The notes beneath the pieces are model-generated. The model made no database searches, was not told the origin of the DNA, and worked only from the letters and a program-made list of their open reading frames with translations. From an uncultured Bacteroidota bacterium (GTDB taxonomy: Bacteria > Bacteroidota > Rhodothermia > Balneolales > Balneolaceae): 53,147 bases of DNA. The DNA lies in contig CAJXOH010000010.1 of assembly GCA_913057895.1 (NCBI GenBank), forward strand, positions 1 to 53,147, written 5' to 3'. A program made the translations under genes and the position numbers. The stretch's first letter is position 1. Every line of letters starts with the position of its first letter. Below, piece after piece: positions 27,547 to 36,425 of this stretch.

Positions 27547-28659
27547 ATGAAATTCACTGTTAATAGTAGCCAACTAAATTCAGGACTCAGCGCTGTTGTG
27601 GGTGCTGTACCTGGAAAGGCAACCCTCCCCATTTTAGAAACCATTTTATTTACCCTGGATGGCAATACGCTGAAGTTGACCGCCACAGATCTTGAGATCG
27701 CCATGATTCAGACGCTGGATGTGGATGGCCAAGAGCCTGGATCGGTGTCTGTTCCAGCCAAGCGACTTCTAGAAACACTGCGTCAATTGCCGGATACTCC
27801 CCTGACATTTGCTGTGGACGATCAACAATCGATCACATTCAGCACAGACAAAGGGACCTACAAACTAGTTGGGGAAAGTGGAGACGATTTTCCAGGGGTC
27901 CCCGATTTAACGGATGGCACAACATTGACCTGTGAAAGTGAGGTGCTAAAGAAGGCCGTGCAAAAGACACTATTTGCCGTTTCGAATGATGATTTACGCC
28001 CAGCCATGATGGGGGTCTTTTTCACAGTAACCGCTGAAGGAACTACGTTTGTAGCAACCGATGGGCATCGATTGGTCAAATACCATGACTCCGGACTCAC
28101 TTCTTCAGATACGCTTACGTTTATTGTGCCGGAAAAAGCGCTCAACCAGGTGCTAAAATCGATTCACTCAGACGCAAGCTCCATTAGCGTATCAGACTCT
28201 CATGTGATCTTTGAGCATGGCGATACGGTTGTTATCTCACGGCTCATCAACGAGCAGTATCCAAACTACGAGTCTGTTATTCCAAAGGACAACGATAAAA
28301 CGTTGTTTATCGATCGTGAAACGCTCCTTTCGACTGTGAAGCGAGTCTCCGTTTTTTCTAGTACGACCACTCGACAAATCCGCCTTCAATTAGGGGATAA
28401 TTCGGTGGTTCTAAGAGCAGAGGACCTCGACTTAAGTAGTGAAGCGAAGGAAAGTCTCGCTTGTGACTATGATGGCGAGACCATGGAGATTGGGTTTAAT
28501 GCACGCTATCTCGGAGATGTTCTCTCAAATATTGATCATGAGCAGGTGCGTTTCGAGTTTTCAACCCCCAACCGTGCCGGGATTGTGAAGCCCGCCACGG
28601 AAGAGGATGGGCGCTCACTATTGATGCTGGTAATGCCTGTCATGCTCAATACCTATTAA
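27547..28659 (+). CDS. dnaN: DNA polymerase III beta sliding clamp
   Basis: 370 residues from ATG 27547, the normal length for a bacterial clamp; the 30 upstream codons are rejected because the conserved start MKFTVNSSQLNSGLSAVVGAV begins there. Three clamp-fold domains follow, with ATDLEIAM, VATDGHRL and the C-terminal LVMPVMLNTY. The clamp ring holds polymerase III on DNA. dnaN often sits next to dnaA; here it is paired with a SAM hydrolase gene 6 bases downstream. Confidence 0.96.
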   Translation: MKFTVNSSQLNSGLSAVVGAVPGKATLPILETILFTLDGNTLKLTATDLEIAMIQTLDVDGQEPGSVSVPAKRLLETLRQLPDTPLTFAVDDQQSITFSTDKGTYKLVGESGDDFPGVPDLTDGTTLTCESEVLKKAVQKTLFAVSNDDLRPAMMGVFFTVTAEGTTFVATDGHRLVKYHDSGLTSSDTLTFIVPEKALNQVLKSIHSDASSISVSDSHVIFEHGDTVVISRLINEQYPNYESVIPKDNDKTLFIDRETLLSTVKRVSVFSSTTTRQIRLQLGDNSVVLRAEDLDLSSEAKESLACDYDGETMEIGFNARYLGDVLSNIDHEQVRFEFSTPNRAGIVKPATEEDGRSLLMLVMPVMLNTY

Positions 28660-28665
28660 GCCTAT

Positions 28666-29463
28666 TTGTATTTGCCTGCACGGATTACCCTTACCACTGA
28701 TTTTGGTTTAGAGGATCACTATGTGGCCTCAATGAAAGGGATACTGCTGTCCATGGGACCTTCGGATCTGCAGTTGATTGATATCTCTCATATGATTCCG
28801 GCGAATGATATTATGGCTGCTTCATGGACGGTGCGCGAAGCGGTTCGATCTTTTCCGGACGACACAATTCATCTTGTGGTGGTAGACCCGGGTGTTGGGA
28901 CAGACCGAGATGCCGTGATTGTGCGGTGGAATCGACAGTGGTTTGTAGGTCCTGATAATGGTTTGTTTTCATTAATGACGGAGCAAGAGGGAGTGGAGTC
29001 GTGGAAATTAAACCAACCTTCTTACTGGAAAGAGCCGGTATCTAACACATTTCATGGTCGTGATATCTTTGCACCGATTGCGGCTCATCTTGCAAATGGA
29101 GTGAGTCCCGAAAAAATGGGTGTAGCTGGCCATGAGCTACTGACTTGGCGATGGGTGGAGCCCATTCTTGATCATGATGGGATTCGTGGGTGGGTTGCAC
29201 ATATTGATCGATTTGGCAACCTCATTAGCAATATTCCCGGCTCATGGATGGATGGGCGCGAGCAAGGGTCGTTCAAAATCTATGTGGGGAACACCATTAT
29301 TGACGCGCTACACCCAACGTTTGGCGCGGTAGAAGCAGGCGATGAGGTTGCCTATATAGGAAGCTCTGGTATGTTAGAGGTAGCTGTAAATCAAGGGCAT
29401 GCCGGTGAGTTGCTGGGTGTTCCAAAAGGATCGCAACTCACGGTTGTGTTTCAACACACATAG
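28666..29463 (+). CDS. S-adenosyl-L-methionine hydrolase (adenosine-forming), DUF62 family
   Basis: 265 residues of the SAM hydroxide adenosyltransferase family, related to fluorinase and chlorinase. Seen: LTTDFGLEDHYVASMKG, VVDPGVGT, FVGPDNGLFS, TFHGRDIFAP and IDRFGNLISNI. The Asp-His-Arg water-activating triad expected for hydrolases fits DPGVGT and HGRD. It cleaves SAM to adenosine and methionine (EC 3.13.1.8). The dnaN stop is in the same frame 6 bases upstream, so the start must be TTG (28666, or 28672). It converges on argS with 1 base between. Confidence 0.9.
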   Translation: MYLPARITLTTDFGLEDHYVASMKGILLSMGPSDLQLIDISHMIPANDIMAASWTVREAVRSFPDDTIHLVVVDPGVGTDRDAVIVRWNRQWFVGPDNGLFSLMTEQEGVESWKLNQPSYWKEPVSNTFHGRDIFAPIAAHLANGVSPEKMGVAGHELLTWRWVEPILDHDGIRGWVAHIDRFGNLISNIPGSWMDGREQGSFKIYVGNTIIDALHPTFGAVEAGDEVAYIGSSGMLEVAVNQGHAGELLGVPKGSQLTVVFQHT

Positions 29464-29464
29464 C

Positions 29465-31111
29465 TCACATCTTGTTGGGAGCTGTTACCCCTAAGAGTGA
29501 TAGACCATTTTTTAGGACGGTCGCTGTGACGTCTGCCAGTTTTGCACGGGTTGCCATGACCTCTGGCTCTTCTCCCATGATTCGACATTCATGATAAAAG
29601 TGTGTGAACTCCTGCGCAGTTTCTTGTAGGTAGGTAATCACTTTATGGGGCTCTTTCGAGCGCGCAGCTGTCTCAATTACATCGGGAAAGAAAAAGAGCT
29701 TTTTCATCAATGAAAACTCCGCTTCATGCTCTAGACTTGTCCATTGCACAAGCTCCGTGCTTTTGTCACCTAACTCCTCGTTCGCTTTGCGGAGCACGCT
29801 TTGAATCCTGGCATGGGCATACTGTAGATAAAACACCGGGTTTTTATCGCTTGCCTCTTTGGCTTGCGCCACATCAAACTCAAGGTGTGTTGAAGGGGCT
29901 CTCATGAGGAAAAAGAATCGGGTTACGTCGCTACCCACCTCATCCATTAATTCATCAAGCGTTATAAAATTGGCTTTTCGCGTACTCATTTTGTAAGGCT
30001 TTCCATCCTTCACGAGCGTCACAAATTGATACACTAGAACCTCTATTTTTTCGGGGTCGTAGCCTAGTACATCAATACCACGCAGGACATCAGGGTACGT
30101 GTCTATATGGTCTGCCCCAAATATATCCACACATAAATCGAACCCTCGGTCAAGCTTATCTCGGTGATAAGCAATGTCTGGTAACCGATACGTAGGCTCC
30201 CCAGACTTTTTAATTAGAACGGTGTCTTTCTCCTTGCCTAGTTGAGAGGTAGAAAACCAAACCGCTCCATCTTTTTGATAGACCAAGCCCTTTTCGTTGA
30301 GTTTCTCCACCACATCATAAATCGCTTTATTCTCATAGAGGGAGTGCTCATTGAAAAATGAGTCCATCTTCACCTGCATTCGGTCTAGGGTGCGAGTTAT
30401 ATCCTCGAGAATTGTTTTTTCTGCGGCTTCTTTAAAGACACCTTCCCCTTCTTCCTGAAGAAGCGACTCTCCGTGCCCATCGATTAAGGTTGCAGCAATG
30501 TCACCAATGTATTCGCCTTCATATCCACCTTCTGGGAGTTCGGCGTCTTGACCCAATTGTTGTGCATACCGTGCTTTGACCGACTCGCCTAACATCCGCA
30601 TTTGACGGCCTGCGTTGTTAAAGTAGTACTCACGTGTCACGGTTGCCCCGCACCATTCATAGAGCCTAGCCATGGTGTCACCAAGCACCGCATTACGGCC
30701 ATGGCCTACCGTTAATGGACCTGTTGGATTCGCACTTACGAACTCAAGGATGATTTTCTTTCCATCAAACGCTTGGTTACGACCAAAGGTCTCAGCATTG
30801 TCGGCAAGCGTCTTTAATTCTTTGTGTAAAACGGACGGCTTGAATCGGATGTTTATGAAGCCAGGCCCTGCAACGCCTACTTCACTGAAAAGATCTTCTT
30901 GAGTCCGCAATGCATCTGCCAGCTTAGCTGCAATTGATTGAGGAGCCTCTTTTGCCACTTTGGCTGAGACCATCGCAATATTGGTCGATAAGTCACCATG
31001 TGAAGGGTCCTTAGGAGCCTCAATCGTGTAATTAGGCAGATCACCTTCCGAAAGGTCCATAGTGGAAAGTGCGTGTTTTATCGCATTATGAAAGAGGGGC
31101 TTGAGGCTCAT
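29465..31111 (-). CDS. argS: arginyl-tRNA synthetase
   Basis: 548 residues from ATG 31111; a GTG at 31117 is an alternative. Seen: the HIGH-type motif LTVGHGRNAVLGD following EFVSANPTGP, the KMSTRK form of KMSKS, an N-terminal additional domain (FINIRF near residue 90) and the C-terminal DALR anticodon-binding domain ending VTAPNKM. It charges tRNA-Arg (EC 6.1.1.19). A 12-base perfect palindrome ACACCTAGGTGT (31114-31125) sits right at the start. Confidence 0.97.
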   Translation of the reverse strand: MSLKPLFHNAIKHALSTMDLSEGDLPNYTIEAPKDPSHGDLSTNIAMVSAKVAKEAPQSIAAKLADALRTQEDLFSEVGVAGPGFINIRFKPSVLHKELKTLADNAETFGRNQAFDGKKIILEFVSANPTGPLTVGHGRNAVLGDTMARLYEWCGATVTREYYFNNAGRQMRMLGESVKARYAQQLGQDAELPEGGYEGEYIGDIAATLIDGHGESLLQEEGEGVFKEAAEKTILEDITRTLDRMQVKMDSFFNEHSLYENKAIYDVVEKLNEKGLVYQKDGAVWFSTSQLGKEKDTVLIKKSGEPTYRLPDIAYHRDKLDRGFDLCVDIFGADHIDTYPDVLRGIDVLGYDPEKIEVLVYQFVTLVKDGKPYKMSTRKANFITLDELMDEVGSDVTRFFFLMRAPSTHLEFDVAQAKEASDKNPVFYLQYAHARIQSVLRKANEELGDKSTELVQWTSLEHEAEFSLMKKLFFFPDVIETAARSKEPHKVITYLQETAQEFTHFYHECRIMGEEPEVMATRAKLADVTATVLKNGLSLLGVTAPNKM

Positions 31112-31200
31112 GGACACCTAGGTGTAGTCTATGCTCATGGTTAAGAGGTGTAAAGTAGGACAAATATAGCCATTTTTCGTGCGCGCTGAGGGGTGCGTCG

Positions 31201-31863
31201 CTACGATAGCAACCCTTTTGACCGGAAGCTCACATAGTTATCGCCTGCAATAATAATGTGATCGTCTAAAGGGATCCCAAGAATTCGTCCTGAATCTGCT
31301 ATCCGCTGGGTAAGGCTAAGGTCTGCATGGCTCTCTTGAGCCGTTCCTGAGGGGTGGTTGTGAGCTACGATAATAGAGCCCGCATGATGAAGGATCGCTT
31401 GTCTCATCACCTCAGAAGGGTCAACAATCGTTGCTGTCATCCCCCCTTCGCTGACCGTTTGAACCCCAACTAGTTTTTTGGCATGATTCAAAAAGCCTAC
31501 TACAAAATGCTCCTTCTTCAAATCCCTAAGCATGGGCCGAAAGACTTTTACCGCTTCGTGGGGGGAACGGATTTTGGGCTTTTCTGTTAAGGGTGTACTG
31601 TCAATCCGTCTGGCTAACTCAAAGGATGCTTCTAATGTTAACGCTTTCACTCTCCCAAGCCCTTCTTCGGTGGCAAGCTCTGCATACGAGCAGCGTACCA
31701 ACTCCCTAATGCCTCCATACTTTCGTAAGAGGTCCTTTGCAAGATCTACGACTGGCCGATGACGACTCCCTGTACGCAGTAAAATGGCGAGTAGTTCACC
31801 TTCACTCAGCGATTTAGCGCCGTAACGCACCATCTTTTCTCGTGGTTTTTCCATGTTTTCCAT
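31201..31863 (-). CDS. radC: RadC-family JAB1/MPN metalloprotein
   Basis: 220 residues. Start PREKMVRYGAKSLSEGELLAILLRTG, a helix-hairpin-helix-like part (KYGGIRELVRCSYAELATEEGLGRVKA) and the C-terminal JAB/MPN zinc motif HNHPSGTAQESHADL are all present. The family was named for DNA repair, but its true role is unsettled. It is divergent from the peroxiredoxin gene, with 220 bases between the starts. Confidence 0.92.
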   Translation of the reverse strand: MENMEKPREKMVRYGAKSLSEGELLAILLRTGSRHRPVVDLAKDLLRKYGGIRELVRCSYAELATEEGLGRVKALTLEASFELARRIDSTPLTEKPKIRSPHEAVKVFRPMLRDLKKEHFVVGFLNHAKKLVGVQTVSEGGMTATIVDPSEVMRQAILHHAGSIIVAHNHPSGTAQESHADLSLTQRIADSGRILGIPLDDHIIIAGDNYVSFRSKGLLS

Positions 31864-32083
31864 GCCCTACAGAGCGCTCAGCCTGCCATTCCTTTCACCC
31901 TATTATGTTTTTTCTATTCGAAGTAAGGAATGGGCATTGAGTGGTTCAGGGTTAATAGGAGGAATTGCGAGTTTGCAGAAAGACCGCGACCTCACTGAGA
32001 AACACACTTTTAAATACGCTGAGATAAGGCCTTCCAATAGCCCTTTTACCAGCAAATTCATTAACCGTTTAAGACAGAGTCAC
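31864..32083. promoter_or_regulatory. divergent intergenic region between radC and peroxiredoxin
   Basis: These 220 bases probably hold both promoters. CCATTCCTT (31886-31894) and AAGGAATGG (31925-31933) form a 9-base inverted repeat with a 30-base T-rich loop. The peroxiredoxin frame stays open through it, but the translation does not look like protein. No clear -35/-10 pair was found. Confidence 0.35.
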
Positions 32084-32551
32084 ATGGTAGCCATAGGAGA
32101 CAAGATAGATATCGATTTCAGCCTGAAGGTTGTAGAAAATGGCGAAGAAAGAGAGGTTCGTTTTGGGGACCTTTTAACGCATCCCACCGTCGTGACGGTG
32201 TACATGAAAAACAACACGAGTAGTTGTGATTTACAGAATGTCACATTAATACCCGTTGCTGAAGAGCTCTCCAAAAAGGGAGTCCGTATCATTTCTATGA
32301 GTAAGGATGGGTGTAAGTCACACATTAACTACGCCGCCAAGCATGGGATCCCTTTCACCCTAGCCTCTGACCCAGACTATCTCTTTGCCAAAGCCACTGA
32401 CTCGATGGTTGAGAAGAAAATGTATGGCAAAGTGTTTCATGCCCCATCTAGAAGCGCCTATTACATTGATACAGATGGAACTGTATTAGGGGTCATTGAG
32501 AAGGTGACGCCCGCCTCTCACGGTGAAGAAATCGTCGCTCTCGTTTCATAG
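32084..32551 (+). CDS. peroxiredoxin, BCP/PrxQ type
   Basis: 155 residues from ATG 32084. The thioredoxin fold carries the peroxidatic cysteine C48 in NNTSSCDLQN (T-x-x-C kept) and a second cysteine C77 in SKDGCKSH. The Pro that normally starts the P-x-x-x-T-x-x-C motif is replaced by Met. A conserved Arg lies in APSRSAYYIDTDGTVLG. Such enzymes reduce hydroperoxides using thioredoxin. The longer frame starting at 31853 overlaps radC antisense and is not supported. topA follows 26 bases later. Confidence 0.85.
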   Translation: MVAIGDKIDIDFSLKVVENGEEREVRFGDLLTHPTVVTVYMKNNTSSCDLQNVTLIPVAEELSKKGVRIISMSKDGCKSHINYAAKHGIPFTLASDPDYLFAKATDSMVEKKMYGKVFHAPSRSAYYIDTDGTVLGVIEKVTPASHGEEIVALVS

Positions 32552-32577
32552 GCAAAAAAAACGTACTATTTAGTGCC

Positions 32578-35133
32578 ATGAAACGACTTGTAATTGTAGA
32601 ATCACCCACCAAAACAAAGACCATCAAGCAATATTTGCCTGATGATGTGATCGTGGATGCCTCCATGGGCCACATTCGGGACCTTCCCTCTTCCGCAAAA
32701 GAAGTTCCAGAGAAATACAAAAAGCTTCCTTGGTCCTCACTAGGAATCAACGTAGAGAATGACTTTGAGCCGTTATATGTAATACCAACGGACAAAAAGA
32801 AGGTGGTGAAGAGGCTTAAGGACCACTTAAAAGAGGTCGATGAGCTTTTGCTTGCAACAGATGAGGATCGCGAGGGCGAGGCCATTTCATGGCATTTACT
32901 GGAGGTGCTGAAGCCAACCGTTCCCGTAAAGCGCATGGTGTTCAAGGAGATTACCAAAGAAGCCATTCAAAATGCTCTGGAAGAGACTCGTGAATTGGAT
33001 TTGGCGCTCGTTCATGCGCAAGAAACTCGCCGATTACTAGACCGACTCGCGGGTTACTCTATCTCACCTCTATTGTGGAAAAAAATTGCTCCGGGTCTAT
33101 CTGCGGGTCGTGTCCAATCTGTTGCCGTTGCTCTGATTGTAGCGCGTGAGCGTGAACGCCTTGCCTTTCGTAAGGGAACCTATTTTGACCTTAAAGCAGT
33201 CCTTTCTGCGGGATCTACATTTGAGTCACAATTAGCAACACTGGATGGGACGCCCATTGCAAAAGGAAAGGATTTTGATGAACAGACTGGCGGCTTAAAA
33301 GATCCCTCTTCAGTTACGCTTTTGGATCAAGTCACCACAGAAGCATTAAAGGGTGAGTTTGAAAAGGGAGATTGGGTCGTGACAAGCGTGGAAAAGAACC
33401 AGCAAAAACGGTCGCCTGCCCTCCCATTTATCACATCGACGCTACAGCAAGAGGCCAATCGTAAACTTGGCTTGTCCGCGCGCGATACCATGAGCGTTGC
33501 TCAGAAACTGTATGAGAAGGGCTGGATTACATACATGAGAACAGACTCCCCCGCATTGTCAGACCAAGCAGTCAATGCAGCCAGAGAGGGAATTCTTGAG
33601 AAATATGGAGAGGCGTACTTGTCCGAGACTATACGGCGGGCAAAAGGGAAGCAAAAGTCAGCACAAGAGGCGCACGAAGCAATCCGTCCATCAGGGTCTA
33701 CGTTCAAGGATCCTGACAAAACTGGCCTGAGCGGCAGAGAGTATAAGCTCTACGATTTAATCTGGAAGCGTACCGTTGCCTTTCAAATGGCAGACGCCCA
33801 GCTAGAGTTCACCAACGTCGTCATTGAGGCACGAGGCGACAAACATGTCGGTGAATTCAAGGCCAGTGGCAAGCAGGTCCTTTTCCCAGGATTCTTTCGA
33901 GCTTATGTGGAAGGGTCTGATGACCCCGAAGCCGCACTTGATTCCCAGGACAACCCGCTCCCTGCAATGGACAAAGGCCAATCTCTTGACTGTGCTGAGT
34001 TGGAAGCTGTGGGTCATGAAACAAAACCACCTGCACGGTTTACTGAGGCAACCCTCGTTAAAGAGTTAGAAAAACAAGGAATTGGGCGTCCAAGTACCTA
34101 TGCTACCATCATTAGCACCATTCAAGATCGTGGATATGTGGTCTCAGAGGGGAAAGCATTAGCCCCTACCTTCACTGCCTTTGCGGTTACTAGGCTTCTT
34201 GAAGAGTATTTCCCAGATATTGTGGACACAGAGTTCACCTCGATGTTGGAACAAAAGCTTGATGGAATTGCTCAGGGAGAGGTAGACCCGACTCTCTACT
34301 TGCGTGACTATTATCTTGGGGACCGGGGTCTGAAAGAAGTCGTGGAAAGTCAAGAGTCCAAAATTGACCCATCCGCAGCACGGCGCATCCATCTCCCAAT
34401 TGACGGACTTGACGAAAAGGAGATCCTGATTGGTAGGTATGGTCCCTACGTTCGGACGACTGCTGACGGAGAGCCTATTTCCGCCAGCATTCCCAACAAT
34501 ATTACTCCTGGTTCCTTAGACGCAGAAACGCTAGAGAAGGTGATTCAGGCCGAAAAAGATGGACCTGTATCTTTAGGTAAAGACCCAGACACCGACCTCG
34601 ATATTTTTGTGCTTAGTGGTCGATTTGGCCCCTACTTGCAGCTTGGGGAGCAGACTGACCCCAAGACCAAGCCAAAACGAGTGTCTATTCCTAAAGGAGT
34701 CGACCCTGCATCGGTAGACTTAGAGACAGCAATCGGCTATTTATCTTTGCCGCGCCTTGTAGGAAATCATCCTGAGACTGGGGAAGAGGTGAGAGCGGGC
34801 ATTGGGCGTTATGGTCCTTTTGTCGTTCATCAAGGAACCTTCAAGTCCTTAACAAAAGAGGACCATGTCCTCGATGTATCGCTGGATCGCGCACTTGAGC
34901 TCCTATCGCAAGCGCCTCAAAGGGGAGGCGGGAAAACGGTCTTGCTAGACTTAGGAAAGCACCCAGAAAAAGATACACCCATTCAAGTGCTCGACGGGCG
35001 ATACGGCCCCTACATTAAATCTGGCACAAAAAATATCTCTATTCCAAAAGCGATAAATCCATTAGATTTAACCTTAGAACAGGCTCTTGAGTTAATCAAG
35101 GCCAAAGAAGGATCGAAGAAGAAAAAGCGGTAA
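32578..35133 (+). CDS. topA: DNA topoisomerase I
   Basis: 851 residues, type IA. The Toprim domain is at the N-terminus (LVIVESPTKTKTI, ATDEDREGEAI); the active-site Tyr is Y319 in GWITYMRTDSP; and the gate domain has IGRPSTYATII. From about residue 600 the C-terminus has four repeats built on GR(Y/F)GP(Y/F) (for example GRYGPYVRT, GRFGPYLQL, GRYGPFVVH, GRYGPYIKS) instead of cysteine zinc fingers, and it ends in a Lys-rich tail. It relaxes negative supercoils. Confidence 0.97.
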   Translation: MKRLVIVESPTKTKTIKQYLPDDVIVDASMGHIRDLPSSAKEVPEKYKKLPWSSLGINVENDFEPLYVIPTDKKKVVKRLKDHLKEVDELLLATDEDREGEAISWHLLEVLKPTVPVKRMVFKEITKEAIQNALEETRELDLALVHAQETRRLLDRLAGYSISPLLWKKIAPGLSAGRVQSVAVALIVARERERLAFRKGTYFDLKAVLSAGSTFESQLATLDGTPIAKGKDFDEQTGGLKDPSSVTLLDQVTTEALKGEFEKGDWVVTSVEKNQQKRSPALPFITSTLQQEANRKLGLSARDTMSVAQKLYEKGWITYMRTDSPALSDQAVNAAREGILEKYGEAYLSETIRRAKGKQKSAQEAHEAIRPSGSTFKDPDKTGLSGREYKLYDLIWKRTVAFQMADAQLEFTNVVIEARGDKHVGEFKASGKQVLFPGFFRAYVEGSDDPEAALDSQDNPLPAMDKGQSLDCAELEAVGHETKPPARFTEATLVKELEKQGIGRPSTYATIISTIQDRGYVVSEGKALAPTFTAFAVTRLLEEYFPDIVDTEFTSMLEQKLDGIAQGEVDPTLYLRDYYLGDRGLKEVVESQESKIDPSAARRIHLPIDGLDEKEILIGRYGPYVRTTADGEPISASIPNNITPGSLDAETLEKVIQAEKDGPVSLGKDPDTDLDIFVLSGRFGPYLQLGEQTDPKTKPKRVSIPKGVDPASVDLETAIGYLSLPRLVGNHPETGEEVRAGIGRYGPFVVHQGTFKSLTKEDHVLDVSLDRALELLSQAPQRGGGKTVLLDLGKHPEKDTPIQVLDGRYGPYIKSGTKNISIPKAINPLDLTLEQALELIKAKEGSKKKKR

Positions 35134-35163
35134 CGACGACTCGCTGACATAATCGCAGGCCTT

Positions 35164-35742
35164 ATGCCAAACACATCAGAACTCATCAGGAAAACGACGT
35201 TTGTCTATCCTCCCAATCTGCATGAGCTCGATTTGGCGTCAATGGTTACAATGTACCGTTCAAGGGGTGAACCTCGCAAAGCAGCTCCGGGAAAGATGTT
35301 GGCTTGTGCGCTCACAAAGGAACTGATTCGTGAAGGAAAATGGTGGTTTGGGCTTTATTACAGTCAATCATCCTGGGATTCTTTGTTGACCAAGAATGCA
35401 AAAGGGGTGCCCATGACGCCAACAGAGTTTTTGGCCATGGGCAAAATTGCCGTCTCACAGGAGCCTGTCTACAGAGAGTTTCTAGAGGTGCAGCTTGATG
35501 TTTCACCGAAACTTTCTTACTTACTACTCAATGACTTAAAGCAGTTTGGCTTTATTCTTGAGGACCCACAGAGCGTTCTTACCCTCTCTTTAGATGGGGA
35601 AAAGGCGCTGGATGGATTGAGTCGCAGACTCTTCGAGAAACGCTTTCAAGCTGATCTTCTTTTTGATACGCTCGATACAGACTCATCGTCATCGAGCCCA
35701 TCACGCGCAAGCACTGTAAACCAAGTCTCGCTATTTAGTTAA
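35164..35742 (+). CDS. uncharacterised 192-residue protein downstream of topA
   Basis: I do not recognise this gene. It has no signal peptide or membrane segment and mixes helices with hydrophobic strands. It contains a Trp-rich part (GKWWFGLYYSQSSWDSL, about residues 58-74) and ends in a Ser-rich linker and VNQVSLFS. The final QVSLF resembles the QL(S/D)LF clamp-binding pentapeptide that binds DnaN, though that is only a possibility. It lies 30 bases after topA and probably shares its transcript. Confidence 0.6.
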   Translation: MPNTSELIRKTTFVYPPNLHELDLASMVTMYRSRGEPRKAAPGKMLACALTKELIREGKWWFGLYYSQSSWDSLLTKNAKGVPMTPTEFLAMGKIAVSQEPVYREFLEVQLDVSPKLSYLLLNDLKQFGFILEDPQSVLTLSLDGEKALDGLSRRLFEKRFQADLLFDTLDTDSSSSSPSRASTVNQVSLFS

Positions 35743-35835
35743 TCCTTTCGAGGTGCTTGTCGAACCTTGAGGCGCAACCGTGGCTGCTTCAAGCGTCTAT
35801 TTGCCACATCCTTTTGCATTTACTCGACGTACACC

Positions 35836-36381
35836 ATGAACATGAAGATTGATTTCTTCAAGGCTGTCGCTACGCACGACCAGGACTCCTTGAATTCTTT
35901 AATTCCTAGAATCACGACAGAGCTACAACTCTACCTAGAACGACATTACCAAGCCGAGCCCTCAGATGCTCAAGATGCCGTGCAGTCTGCACTTTTATAT
36001 GTGATTGAAAAAATACACACGCAAACACTTCACACTCCAGAGGCCGCCTTGAAGTATCTATATGTCACCTCAAGACATCGATACCTCAAAACCATCTATC
36101 AATCAAAAAAACTTGTATTCATGACCCATGAATATCAAGAGCCGTTTGAGGAGAATTCACAGCTGGAGAGACTCGTTTACATAGAAGAACGTGATACATT
36201 AGAAGCGTGTATTGCAAAGTTAAATGTTGAAAGCCAACGTTTTGTAAGGGCTCTTCTTCAGTCTCCTCCCCCCTCCACTGAAGCGCTAGCAAGGGAATTC
36301 AAGTGTCGAGAGTCAACCGTGTGGGTGCGAAAACACCGTCTTATTGCACTATTAGAGGCGTGCGTAGAATCGTCTATGTAA
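35836..36381 (+). CDS. ECF-like RNA polymerase sigma factor
   Basis: 181 residues from ATG 35836 (ATG 35842 also possible); the 23 upstream codons look like non-coding. A sigma region 2-like part (YLERHYQAEPSDAQDAVQSALLYVIEKIHT, about residues 34-63) and a C-terminal region 4 helix-turn-helix (STEALAREFKCRESTVWVRKHRLIALLEA) are seen. No anti-sigma gene is adjacent. It is the third gene after topA, with 93 bases before it. Confidence 0.72.
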   Translation: MNMKIDFFKAVATHDQDSLNSLIPRITTELQLYLERHYQAEPSDAQDAVQSALLYVIEKIHTQTLHTPEAALKYLYVTSRHRYLKTIYQSKKLVFMTHEYQEPFEENSQLERLVYIEERDTLEACIAKLNVESQRFVRALLQSPPPSTEALAREFKCRESTVWVRKHRLIALLEACVESSM

Positions 36382-36425
36382 TATGATTCTGGCGCCGTTG
36401 GGTGTTGGGGCGGCACCTGGCCTCC

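Noticed and set aside
31853-32083. Upstream extension of the peroxiredoxin frame by 77 codons
   Set aside because: The peroxiredoxin fold begins at ATG 32084, the extension overlaps radC antisense, and its translation has no protein-like character.
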